Shown piece by piece: positions 1 through 7,064 of a DNA stretch of 9,793 nt. The notes beneath the pieces were generated by a model, which saw only the letters and a list, made by a program, of their open reading frames with translations, was not told the origin of the DNA and searched no databases. The first letter of the stretch is position 1; each line of letters starts with the position of its first letter. The position numbers were made by a program, and so were the translations under genes. Location: positions 1 to 9,793 of the forward strand of contig CAMYAM010000026.1 in assembly GCA_947253875.1 (NCBI GenBank), in the 5' to 3' direction. The stretch comes from an uncultured Fastidiosipila sp. Lineage in GTDB: Bacteria; Bacillota; Clostridia; Saccharofermentanales; Fastidiosipilaceae.

Positions 1-108
1 CGAACGAGCAAACTTCTACGAATAGCAAAAAGCAATCGAACGAGCAAACTTCTACGAATAGCAAAAAGCAATCGAACGAGCAAACTTCTACAAATAGCAA
101 AAAGCAAT
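1..108 (+). repeat. Three tandem 36-bp repeats inside the first gene
   Basis: Copies lie at 1-36, 37-72 and 73-108. The first two are identical. The third differs at one base inside the unit (position 92, ACG to ACA, still Thr), and the serine codon that closes it is TCA at 108-110 instead of TCG. Both changes are silent. The unit is 12 codons long, so gain or loss of a copy keeps the reading frame. The array may extend leftward beyond the window. Confidence 0.95.
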
Positions 109-539
109 CAGAAAATAACGAAGATGTTGTCTGGAATGAAATAACCAAAAATGGTGTAAATGAAGAGCTGCTAATAAAAAATATGGATAAACAAACTCTC
201 ACGTATATAGCTCAACAGTTGCAAGATATTGTCACAAAAATCTACGAAAAAGGGGAAAGAGAAAAATTTTATTGGTTGACAGGGCAATGGTTTAACGACT
301 TAATGGGATCTAAACAATATAGAAATGTCATATCATTGGGCAATAAAGCAATGAAGCCATTATTTCTTATAATATATAAGAGTAAAGATGCTGGAATGTA
401 TGAGTGGGCTTGTAGTAAGGCGTTAACTGAATTATCAGGTCTTGATTTTTCAGATGTAAATAATGGTTGTGGCTGGGGCAATTCAAGAGAATTTTTGGAA
501 TTGTTTATTGAAAGAATTCCTAAACAAAATAACAAATAG
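1..539 (+). CDS. Partial repeat-containing protein of unknown function, 5' end missing
   Basis: The frame that ends at the TAG stop at 537-539 is open back to the window edge, with bases 1-2 finishing a codon begun outside, so this is the C-terminal part (at least 179 residues) of a longer protein. An ATG at 183 is in frame but lacks a convincing ribosome binding site and lies inside the continuous frame, so I do not take it as the start. The visible part begins with three identical 12-residue units, NEQTSTNSKKQS, a polar, presumably flexible linker. A globular region of about 120 residues follows. Its tail has a pattern of aromatic and Leu/Gly positions (W..., Y..VISLG.KA..., W.....L.ELSG) that loosely recalls small alpha-helical HEAT-like domains in plasmid and phage hypothetical proteins; this is a weak resemblance. 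No membrane segment, CxxC or nuclease motif is visible. The function is unknown. Confidence 0.8.
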   Translation, partial: NEQTSTNSKKQSNEQTSTNSKKQSNEQTSTNSKKQSENNEDVVWNEITKNGVNEELLIKNMDKQTLTYIAQQLQDIVTKIYEKGEREKFYWLTGQWFNDLMGSKQYRNVISLGNKAMKPLFLIIYKSKDAGMYEWACSKALTELSGLDFSDVNNGCGWGNSREFLELFIERIPKQNNK

Positions 540-588
540 AGACCCTACAATAATCAAAATAAAATGTCTTAAAAATCAAGCCGATTAG

Positions 589-617
589 TAAAATAATGCA
601 GAGTATGTATTATTTTA
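589..617. other. AT-rich hairpin between the first two genes
   Basis: A 12-bp stem (589-600 with 606-617, one G-T pair) encloses the 5-base loop GAGTA. It could weakly terminate the upstream gene, but only two of its twelve pairs include a G or C base and no clean T-run follows. A TATTAT at 608-613, 17 bp after TTAGTA (585-590), could instead serve as a poor promoter for the gene at 643. I cannot decide between these roles. Confidence 0.3.
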
Positions 618-642
618 TTCTCTATTTAAATAGGAGCACAGC

Positions 643-1551
643 ATGAACTGGATAAATAGTTTCGAGATAATATGTTATTTTATCGTTTCTATCTTGCTTA
701 TAGATATTCTCAGGAACAAAAAATATCAAGAATTAGGTCTGTTAATTTCTGGGGCTCTGGCAGGCTTTGCTTTAGAGCTTTTGGCCGTGAGACTCACAGA
801 TATTTACCATTACAGTAATGACTTTTTCATAAGTGTTGGTTGTGCTCCGTATCAATTTCCATTCTTTGGTGGTCTCATGTGGGGTGGAATAACTGTCTGC
901 GCTTTGAGAATAGCTAAGAAATTTAGACTAAGCAATATAATGACAGCCTTAGTATCCGGATGGCTAATAGTCAGTATGGACTTACTTCTCGATGTGGTTG
1001 CAATTAGACTAGATGGTGGTTTCTGGGTATGGGACGGTCGTCCAATTAATTTGGATATCAATCACCATATGTTCATGAGCGTAATTTGGGTAAACTTTTT
1101 GGGTTATATGTTTGAAGTGCCTGCGATAGTTTATATGACTTTAAGGAGCTGGGAAAAATATAAAAATAACAAAAGAATAAACGTCTTAAGATCATTATTA
1201 ACAGGACTTGGCGGCGTAGCTTTTGTAGGAATTTGTAGTTATATCTCTTTATTCTTAAATGAAATTACGGATGAGTGGTTTGCCTTTGTTGCATTTGTAA
1301 CATTGTGGATTTTTGTATTAATAAAACTTGTATTAAGCTTAATCAATCAAAGAAAACATATTATTATAAGTCAGAAGATGGACTGGACCATTATAATATT
1401 TTGGTTTGCGATGTACGCATATTGTATAGCTGGATTATTTAAACTTGGAATTATGCAAGAACTGCCTTTATATGGTGTTTTTGTCATTCTGCTATTTGTA
1501 ATGACAATGTTTTTAACCCTAATAAATACTAGAGATATTGATCAAAATTAA
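643..1551 (+). CDS. Integral membrane protein resembling the carotenoid biosynthesis / CruF-like (DUF422) family
   Basis: This 302-residue protein has about eight or nine hydrophobic segments (roughly 4-24, 32-52, 75-92, 97-120, 142-165, 185-207, 213-236, 248-268, 272-293). The segment at 113-130 (DLLLDVVAIRLDGGFWVW) followed by NFLGYMFEVP (151-160) matches the layout I know from the CruF/DUF422 family: an Asp-rich helix, then G-x-W-x-W, then an N-F-x-G-W-like loop. Characterised members include the bisanhydrobacterioruberin hydratase of haloarchaea, but many bacterial relatives have no proven activity. No carotenoid synthesis gene is in the window, so a carotenoid role should not be assumed. 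The start is supported by AGGAG at 632-636, six bases before ATG. The next two genes, also membrane proteins, follow on the same strand. The family call is moderate; the function is open. Confidence 0.6.
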   Translation: MNWINSFEIICYFIVSILLIDILRNKKYQELGLLISGALAGFALELLAVRLTDIYHYSNDFFISVGCAPYQFPFFGGLMWGGITVCALRIAKKFRLSNIMTALVSGWLIVSMDLLLDVVAIRLDGGFWVWDGRPINLDINHHMFMSVIWVNFLGYMFEVPAIVYMTLRSWEKYKNNKRINVLRSLLTGLGGVAFVGICSYISLFLNEITDEWFAFVAFVTLWIFVLIKLVLSLINQRKHIIISQKMDWTIIIFWFAMYAYCIAGLFKLGIMQELPLYGVFVILLFVMTMFLTLINTRDIDQN

Positions 1552-1591
1552 TTTTAATCATTATAAATTTTCAAATTTTATAATTTACTCT

Positions 1592-1621
1592 TTTACAGAA
1601 ATACAGCATAATAAATATATA
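1592..1621 (+). promoter_or_regulatory. Possible promoter for the DUF2871-like gene
   Basis: TTTACA (1592-1597) and TATATA (1616-1621) are separated by 18 bp and lie 34-63 bases before the ATG at 1655. In such AT-rich DNA this match could be chance. Readthrough from the upstream gene is equally possible, because no terminator is visible between them. Confidence 0.3.
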
Positions 1622-1654
1622 TTCTTTATACAAAAAGAGGAAGGTGGTTTTGTT

Positions 1655-2104
1655 ATGAGGAAATATTTAAATTATGCTGGATTATACGCAATAGCAGCAA
1701 TGGTAGCTGGTGTGTTCTACCGTGAATTTACAAAATGGAATGGTTTTACAGGTGAAACTATGCTAGGAAAAGTACATGGGCATTTATTTTTCTTAGGTAT
1801 GCTAGTTTTCATTATTGTTGCACTATTTGAAAGATTTGGAAACTTGGACCAGTATCCATCATTTAAAAAATTCAAAATTACTTATAATATCGGTTTGCCA
1901 TTTACAGCAATTATGATGGCGGTAAGGGGAATAACAGAAGTCCTAAACATTGAATTAACTAGAGGTATGGATTACGCAATTTCAGGTTTAGCTGGCATTG
2001 CTCATATATTAACTGGTGTTGGATTAATTTTCCTTTTGAGTACTTTACAAAAATGTGCAAGTGATGTCGATAAGAAAAAAGCTAAACATGAAATTATAGC
2101 TTAA
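1655..2104 (+). CDS. DUF2871-like four-helix membrane protein
   Basis: This 149-residue protein has four predicted membrane segments (about 5-21, 42-60, 77-95, 106-130) and a short charged C-terminal tail. Its sequence fits the DUF2871 family of small bacillary and clostridial membrane proteins, which have no assigned function. Three histidines lie in or next to membrane helices: H41 and H43 in GKVHGHLFFLG and H117 in GIAHILTG. Such placement is compatible with heme or metal binding, but that is inference. I place the start at 1655 because GAGGAAGGTGG (1637-1647) sits 7 bases upstream. An in-frame ATG at 1538 would add 39 atypical residues, overlap the previous gene by 14 bases and lacks a ribosome binding site. 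The next gene follows after 48 bases, suggesting co-transcription. Confidence 0.7.
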   Translation: MRKYLNYAGLYAIAAMVAGVFYREFTKWNGFTGETMLGKVHGHLFFLGMLVFIIVALFERFGNLDQYPSFKKFKITYNIGLPFTAIMMAVRGITEVLNIELTRGMDYAISGLAGIAHILTGVGLIFLLSTLQKCASDVDKKKAKHEIIA

Positions 2105-2152
2105 TAACGGCTAGCTTATATCTATTAATGCTAATAATAAATTGGAGAAAAG

Positions 2153-2743
2153 ATGAATCAACAACCTGAATTAACATTTCTAGAAAGAACGAAATATCAA
2201 GCTATACTACTAATTCCTGGTATGAGAATTTTAAAAACTTCTTTAGGGATATTTATTGTTGCACTTATTTTTTCTTTAACACCGTTATCCAGAAATAACA
2301 TAACTCATGCTGCCATTGCGGTAGTTGTCGGAATGCAAGTCGATTTTAAATCTTCTTTGCAAAAATCTTTAAGCCGAATAAAAGGTACTGTAATTGCAGG
2401 TATATATGCCTATTTAACAATTAGATTACTTATACATTTCAATATAGAACGAACATCTCTAATTTATATTTGCCTTATAAGTTTACTTTGTATACCTTTA
2501 ATTAAACTTCTACTATTTATGAAAAGTCAAAGCTCTGTATTAATTGCTTGCATTGTTTACGTTTTGATCACTCTAGGGTCTGCCTATGAAAATCCTGCTC
2601 AATATGCATTTTTTAGAACTATAGATACTGTAATAGGTTTAAGTTTATCTTTATTTATTAATTGGTTACCATTCTTAAATAGTTTAGGAAAAAAGATAGA
2701 CAAATTAAAAGATAAAGCTGAAAAAGCATTAAATATTGATTAG
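2153..2743 (+). CDS. Short aromatic acid exporter family (ArAE_1 / FUSC-like) membrane protein
   Basis: This 196-residue protein carries the ArAE_1-type membrane module. It has a leading RILKTSLGIFIVALI helix (25-39), then THAAIAVVVGMQ (51-62), RIKGTVIAGIYAYL (75-88), two strongly hydrophobic segments (103-122, 129-145) and a final RTIDTVIGLSLSLFINWL helix (155-172), ending in a Lys-rich amphipathic tail. Family members are proposed or proven exporters of aromatic acids or similar anions, but many are uncharacterised. Full-length relatives of about 330 residues carry an extra cytoplasmic C-terminal domain that is absent here; shorter versions like this are known. TTGGAGA at 2142-2148 supports the start at 2153. 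A strong terminator 26 bases after the stop ends the transcript. The substrate cannot be inferred from context. Confidence 0.7.
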   Translation: MNQQPELTFLERTKYQAILLIPGMRILKTSLGIFIVALIFSLTPLSRNNITHAAIAVVVGMQVDFKSSLQKSLSRIKGTVIAGIYAYLTIRLLIHFNIERTSLIYICLISLLCIPLIKLLLFMKSQSSVLIACIVYVLITLGSAYENPAQYAFFRTIDTVIGLSLSLFINWLPFLNSLGKKIDKLKDKAEKALNID

Positions 2744-2768
2744 GTTTTAATTTCAATTAAAAATTTTG

Positions 2769-2801
2769 AGAGTTGTATAAATTATTATGCAGCTCTTTTT
2801 T
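2769..2801 (+). terminator. Rho-independent terminator after the ArAE-like gene
   Basis: An 11-bp stem (2769-2779 with 2786-2796, two G-T pairs) has a 6-base loop AATTAT and runs into a T-tract (2796-2801). It isolates the membrane-protein block from the copper operon. Confidence 0.85.
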
Positions 2802-2861
2802 ATTAATAATCTCATTTTAAAATCCACAAAATCATTCAGATAGATGTGTGTCATTTGTTAC

Positions 2862-2877
2862 GTTTACATTTGTAAAC
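2862..2877. promoter_or_regulatory. Cop-box operator for CopY
   Basis: GTTTACATTTGTAAAC is a perfect 16-bp palindrome around a 2-base centre. Its core (2865-2874) matches the established CopY operator consensus TACANNTGTA exactly. It lies 51 bases before copB, in an operon that also encodes a CopY repressor. A degenerate second copy sharing CATTTGT lies 15 bp upstream (GTCATTTGTT, 2850-2859). Its outer bases do not match the consensus, so a second functional site is doubtful. Confidence 0.92.
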
Positions 2878-2889
2878 ATTATGTAGAAT
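2863..2889 (+). promoter_or_regulatory. Likely copB-copY promoter
   Basis: TTTACA (2863-2868), inside the cop box, is a good -35 candidate, and TAGAAT (2884-2889) a good -10 candidate, although the 15-bp spacer is short. GAATAT at 2886-2891 would give 17 bp. Either way the operator covers the -35, which fits repression by steric exclusion. The exact start site is uncertain. Confidence 0.5.
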
Positions 2890-2928
2890 ATTATTACAAC
2901 TAAATTTAGAACAAGGGAAGGTAAAAAA

Positions 2929-5106
2929 ATGAGAGACAATTCTAATATTCAAGAGAACAATTTAAATCACACTATGCATAGTGAGCATAGTTCTCAGGGT
3001 AATAATTATCATTCAAAACACACTCAACATATGAGTGATCAACATAAGGAAAATCATGCAGAGCATAATGAGATTGCTCATGAGCACCACACTAATCATA
3101 CAAATCATAATCAACATGGCAATCATGACCATCATGATCATCACGAGCATGATCATCACGATCACAGCCACCACGGAAATTTTAAAAAACTATTCCTAAT
3201 TTCACTTATTCCTGGAATTTTATTAATGGTAATTTCTCCAATGATGGGTGTGAAATTACCATTTCAGTTTACTTTTCCATATTCAGATATTTTAGCAGTT
3301 ATTTTAGCCACCTTGCTTCTAGTTATAGGTGGTAAGCCATTTTTAAGTGGTTTAATATCTGAGTTCAAACAAAAATCTCCAGGTATGATGTCCTTAGTAT
3401 CTCTAGGGCTAGGAGTTTCTTATATATACAGTGTAGTTGCTGTAATCTTAAGATATGTATCTAATCTTGAAACAATGGACTTTTTCTTTGAATTTGCCTC
3501 ATTGATATTAATTATGTTGCTTGGTCACTGGCTTGAGATGAAAGCTATTAGTAAAGCTGGAAGTGCCGAAGATTCTTTGTTAGAACTTTTACCAAAGTCT
3601 GCAAGATTGGTTCAAGATGACAATAGCATTAAAGAAATTAGTATTTCAGAAATTAAAAAAGGTGATGTGCTTGAGGTGCAAGCGGGAGAAGGTATTCCAG
3701 CTGATGCAAAAATAATTGAAGGTGAGACAAGAGTCAACGAAGCTTTATTGACTGGCGAAAGCAAAGCGGTGTATAAAACTATCGAAGACCAAGTCATTGC
3801 TGGATCAACTAATGGTGAAAATAGAATAAAAATTAAAGTAAGCTCCGAACAAAATCAATCTTATATTTACCAAGTTAAGAACTTGCTAAATGAAGCACAA
3901 GCTCAAGGCTCACGTAGCGAGAATCTAGCTAACAAAATCTCTGGCTATCTATTTTATATAGCTATATTTGCTGCACTAATTTCATTTGTAGTTTGGAGTT
4001 TATCTGCCAACCTGTCTACCGGAATTATGTACTTAGTTACAACATTAGTTATAGCATGCCCACATGCTTTAGGTTTAGCTATTCCACTAGTAATGGCTAA
4101 ATCTTCTTCACTAGGTGCAAAACATGGAATTTTACTGAAAAATAGAGAAGCTTACAGTATCGCTGAAGAAGCAAATGTTATAGTCTTGGATAAAACAGGT
4201 ACACTTACAGATGGTGAATTCAAAGTTATGGATCTTCAAATTCTTAGCGATAGATATAATGATTCTGAAATTTATAGTCTATTAGCAGGTATAGAATCTG
4301 GATCTAGTCATCCTATAGCCCAGGCAATAGTCAAGCACGTAAAAGATAAGGGAATTAATATTGCTAGATTTGAATCTAGTGAAACTATCACTGGTGTAGG
4401 AGTTGCAGGAACTTACGAAAATTCGCATTATGAATTAATTAGTTTGAAATCCTATAATGAAAAAGTCTACGGGGATGATTTACAAATAAAAAGTGATCAA
4501 GCTTACACAAGTTCTGTTCTGACCAAAAACAATGAAGCCCTAGCTGTTGTATCACTCGGAGATCAAATTAAAGATAGCTCATATTCCTTAGTTAAGAGTC
4601 TAAAAGATAATGGTTTACAGATTATCATGGCAACTGGAGATAATGAGGCTGTTGCTAAATCAGTTGCTGACAAATTAGGTATAAATTACCTTGCTCAACA
4701 AAGGCCTGAGGATAAATATAAGTTAATCCAAAAACTTCAGTCTGAAGGCAAAAAAGTTATTATGCTAGGTGATGGAGTTAACGATGCCCCTGCCTTGAAG
4801 CTTGCCAATCTTGGTGTTGCAATAGGAACTGGTACTAAAGTTGCTCTAGATTCCGCTGACGTCATACTTTTGAACTCTGAACCAAAAGACCTTGAAGCGT
4901 TCCTAAAACTTGCAAACCAAACGCAAAGAAAAGTTAAACAAAATTTATTCTGGGGTGCAGGTTATAATTTCTTAGCAATTCCTTTAGCAGCTGGTGCTTT
5001 AGCCTGGGCAGGAATTACTATAACTCCAGCAATAGGTGCAATATTAATGTCTTTATCAACTATAATTGTTGCGGTTAATGCCATGAGCCTAAATCTAAAA
5101 GATTAA
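2929..5106 (+). CDS. copB: CopB-type copper-translocating P1B ATPase with histidine-rich N-terminus
   Basis: This 725-residue protein uses ATP to pump copper, probably out of the cell, across the membrane. Residues 14-82 form a metal-binding tail with 26 histidines. It replaces the CxxC heavy-metal domains of CopA. Four N-terminal helices follow (about 87-106, 119-138, 151-174, 184-203), then the actuator domain with TGES (275-278), two helices (about 338-358 and 366-390) with the metal-selecting CPH motif (377-379), the phosphorylation loop DKTGT with D421, the nucleotide-binding SSHP with H461, GDGVNDAP (614-621) and two final helices with a YN and an MSLST motif. CPH plus a His-rich tail is typical of the CopB (P1B-3) group; silver or Cu(II) as substrates are possible. 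The start is fixed by GGGAAGG seven bases upstream. CopY follows 26 bases downstream, and the cop box upstream indicates copper induction. All catalytic residues are present. Confidence 0.93.
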   Translation: MRDNSNIQENNLNHTMHSEHSSQGNNYHSKHTQHMSDQHKENHAEHNEIAHEHHTNHTNHNQHGNHDHHDHHEHDHHDHSHHGNFKKLFLISLIPGILLMVISPMMGVKLPFQFTFPYSDILAVILATLLLVIGGKPFLSGLISEFKQKSPGMMSLVSLGLGVSYIYSVVAVILRYVSNLETMDFFFEFASLILIMLLGHWLEMKAISKAGSAEDSLLELLPKSARLVQDDNSIKEISISEIKKGDVLEVQAGEGIPADAKIIEGETRVNEALLTGESKAVYKTIEDQVIAGSTNGENRIKIKVSSEQNQSYIYQVKNLLNEAQAQGSRSENLANKISGYLFYIAIFAALISFVVWSLSANLSTGIMYLVTTLVIACPHALGLAIPLVMAKSSSLGAKHGILLKNREAYSIAEEANVIVLDKTGTLTDGEFKVMDLQILSDRYNDSEIYSLLAGIESGSSHPIAQAIVKHVKDKGINIARFESSETITGVGVAGTYENSHYELISLKSYNEKVYGDDLQIKSDQAYTSSVLTKNNEALAVVSLGDQIKDSSYSLVKSLKDNGLQIIMATGDNEAVAKSVADKLGINYLAQQRPEDKYKLIQKLQSEGKKVIMLGDGVNDAPALKLANLGVAIGTGTKVALDSADVILLNSEPKDLEAFLKLANQTQRKVKQNLFWGAGYNFLAIPLAAGALAWAGITITPAIGAILMSLSTIIVAVNAMSLNLKD
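3133..3161 (+). repeat. Short direct repeat encoding His/Asp residues in copB
   Basis: The 14-base unit CATGATCATCACGA occurs at 3133-3146 and 3148-3161, a 15-base period that encodes HDHH followed by E or D. It is part of the low-complexity CAT/CAC run, which probably grew by slippage or unequal exchange in steps that keep frame. Confidence 0.8.
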
Positions 5107-5132
5107 ATAGTAATTTTAACAGGAGAAGAATA

Positions 5133-5573
5133 ATGAAAAATGAAGCTAAGGAATACAATAAAAACATTTCAGAAGCTGAATGGCAAGTTATGCGCGTGGT
5201 CTGGACTCAAGAAGGTTTGTCAAGCTCTCAAATAATTGATAGCTTGGCACCAGACTTCGAATGGAAACCTGCTACTATCAAGACTCTTTTAAATAGATTA
5301 TTAAATAAATCTTATCTCAGAGCAGAAGCAGAGGGAAATAAGTATCTTTATTTTTCAAATATATCTCAATCAGCACACTTATCTAACGAGTTAATTTCAG
5401 TACTAAATAATGTATGTATAACGAAATATGGAAATTTGCTCAATAATCTTATAGACAATATTGAATTATCAAAAACTGATATAGCAGAATTAATCAAAAC
5501 ATTAGAAGAAAAATCAATATCTGCACCTGAGCAACTTACTTGCCAATGTAATCCAGGGCAATGTAATTGTTAA
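5133..5573 (+). CDS. copY: CopY-type copper-responsive transcriptional repressor
   Basis: This 146-residue protein belongs to the BlaI/MecI/CopY winged-helix family. The DNA-binding domain spans about residues 10-78. It includes SEAEWQVMRVVW (13-24) and a recognition helix around KPATIKTLLNRLLNK (45-59). The C-terminus carries CxCxxxxCxC, with cysteines 137, 139, 144 and 146 as the last residues of the protein. In characterised CopY this motif holds zinc in the DNA-bound form and releases DNA when Cu(I) replaces zinc. It should bind the cop box at 2862-2877 and repress its own operon. AGGAGA at 5121-5126 supports the start, and only 26 bases separate it from copB. The order copB-copY, with the repressor second, differs from the classical copYZAB operon of Enterococcus hirae. 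No hairpin terminator is visible downstream. Confidence 0.93.
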   Translation: MKNEAKEYNKNISEAEWQVMRVVWTQEGLSSSQIIDSLAPDFEWKPATIKTLLNRLLNKSYLRAEAEGNKYLYFSNISQSAHLSNELISVLNNVCITKYGNLLNNLIDNIELSKTDIAELIKTLEEKSISAPEQLTCQCNPGQCNC

Positions 5574-5596
5574 AATGACTCTCAATATTTTTTAAT
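5567..5596 (+). promoter_or_regulatory. Possible promoter upstream of the MATE transporter gene
   Basis: TTGTTA (5567-5572), overlapping the copY stop, and TTTAAT (5591-5596) are separated by 18 bp, in the 96-base gap between copY and the MATE gene. The match is modest. Without a terminator after copY, readthrough from the copper operon is an alternative. Confidence 0.3.
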
Positions 5597-5669
5597 CTCT
5601 GCTAAAATGTATCTCGATTTTAATTTTAAAACGAATAAAAGTGAGCAAAAAGGGAAAAGTGGGGAAGAT

Positions 5670-7025
5670 ATGCAAACAAAAAATATGACCAAGGGCAACG
5701 TCCTAGAATTATTATTAAAATTTGCTATACCTTTATTCATAGGTAATATATTTCAGCAGTTATACTCCATATTTGACACAGTTGTATTGGGATACTCCAT
5801 TGGTGATCATGCAATTGCTGCCGTTGGAGCCACCTCAGCTTTAGCTGGATTAATTATTAATTTCTCTATTGGCTTAAATAATGGATTTGCAATTAATATT
5901 GCGAATAATTTTGGATCCGATAATTTAGAACAACTAAGAAAAAGCATAGCTTCAACTATTTCTTTAAATCTTATCATTACTTTGATAATATCTGTATTAA
6001 CTTCAGTTTTTATGAGACCTGTTCTCAGAATGATGAACGTTCCAGAAGCTATTTTTGAAGATGCTTATATTTATATTATTATACTTACTGTAGGTATGAT
6101 AACCACAATCATGTATAACATGTTTGCCGGAATTATGAGAGCATTTGGTAATTCCAAATCACCACTATTTTACTTAATTATTTCTACAGTACTGAATATT
6201 ATCTTAAATTTATTGCTTGTTGTCATTTTTCAATGGGGTATAGCCGGTGCGGCAATTGCTACTGTAGTTTCCCAAGGTATTTCAGCGGTTCTTGCTGGAA
6301 TTAATGTATATAGAAGCTATAGAGTCTATTTACCATACAAAGAAGATTGGAAATTTGAAGCTGCAACTATAAAAGAACTACTGTCTAGTGGTTTTGCTAT
6401 GGCACTAATGTTTAGCTTTATTGATCTTGGTTCTGTAATTTATTCAAGTGCTGTCAATAATCTAGGTGATGTAATTATTACAGCTCATGCAGCCTCTAGA
6501 AGAATTATTATCATGTTTGTTATGGTTATATCATCCATTGCAACTGCTAACTCAACTTTCATCAGCCAAAACTGGGGAGCAGGTAGAATGGACCGAATTG
6601 AAGAAGGTAATAGAAAATCTCTATATATAGGATTTATTTGGTCTGCATTTACATTACTTGTTGCAATTTTCTTTGGTAAGCAATTTGTTGTCTTAATAAC
6701 AGATACATCTAATCCAGAAATCATTAATGTAGCATCATTTAATTTCCTAACACACGCAAGCTGTTTTGTACCATTAACAATATTTATAATTTTTAGAACT
6801 GCGTTACAAGGTGTAGGAAAAAGAGCTGCTGCATTAGTTTCAAGTGGCATCGAGTTAGCTTTCAAGATAGTATCTGGGTTTATACTTATACCTAGTTTTG
6901 GTTATAATGTTGTGTATTTCACAGAACCAGTAATATGGATAGCATGCACCATTTACTTGATCACTTACAGCAGAATCAATAAACCACTTTCCGTTAATAA
7001 AAAGATAACAGAAATTAATAACTAA
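5670..7025 (+). CDS. MATE family multidrug efflux transporter
   Basis: This 451-residue protein of about twelve membrane helices is the usual length for MATE antiporters, which exchange Na+ or H+ for cationic drugs and other organic compounds. The opening MTKGNVLELLLKFAIPLFIGN, then QQLYSIFDTVVLG and AAVGATSAL, is the standard N-terminal signature of the NorM/DinF-like Bacillota group. The second half repeats the fold, with SRRIIIMFVMVISS and ISQNWGAG as landmarks. I place the start at 5670, preceded by GGGGAAG (5661-5667). An in-frame ATG at 5607 would add 21 charged residues and has no ribosome binding site. ATG 5685 is also possible. The dus gene follows after 39 bases with no terminator, so the two may share a transcript. 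The substrate is unknown; location next to the cop operon does not by itself link it to copper. Confidence 0.88.
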   Translation: MQTKNMTKGNVLELLLKFAIPLFIGNIFQQLYSIFDTVVLGYSIGDHAIAAVGATSALAGLIINFSIGLNNGFAINIANNFGSDNLEQLRKSIASTISLNLIITLIISVLTSVFMRPVLRMMNVPEAIFEDAYIYIIILTVGMITTIMYNMFAGIMRAFGNSKSPLFYLIISTVLNIILNLLLVVIFQWGIAGAAIATVVSQGISAVLAGINVYRSYRVYLPYKEDWKFEAATIKELLSSGFAMALMFSFIDLGSVIYSSAVNNLGDVIITAHAASRRIIIMFVMVISSIATANSTFISQNWGAGRMDRIEEGNRKSLYIGFIWSAFTLLVAIFFGKQFVVLITDTSNPEIINVASFNFLTHASCFVPLTIFIIFRTALQGVGKRAAALVSSGIELAFKIVSGFILIPSFGYNVVYFTEPVIWIACTIYLITYSRINKPLSVNKKITEINN

Positions 7026-7064
7026 TAAATTGATAATAATCATAAACAAATTTGAGGAATCAAT

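Noticed and set aside
1..108. CRISPR array
   Set aside because: The 36-bp units are directly tandem with no spacers and are translated in the frame of the gene they lie in.
183..539. A separate 118-residue gene starting at ATG 183
   Set aside because: The frame is open without a stop back to the window edge through the coding repeats, whose differences are all silent. The ATG lacks a ribosome binding site, so it is an internal methionine.
1538..1654. Upstream extension of the DUF2871-like gene from an ATG at 1538
   Set aside because: It has no ribosome binding site, overlaps the previous gene's end, and adds 39 Phe/Asn/Ile-rich residues unlike the family. GAGGAAGGTGG before 1655 marks the better start.
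5607..5669. Upstream extension of the MATE protein from an ATG at 5607
   Set aside because: No ribosome binding site precedes it, and the added 21 residues are charged and unlike MATE N-termini. ATG 5670 has GGGGAAG upstream.
5574..5669. Terminator between copY and the MATE gene
   Set aside because: There is a T-run near 5588-5593, but no stem precedes it.
6485..6865. Minus-strand open frames inside the MATE gene and elsewhere (for example 269-535, 852-1061, 3612-3797, 6855-7049)
   Set aside because: They lie opposite strong + strand genes, show no recognisable family motifs, and are best explained as antisense shadows.
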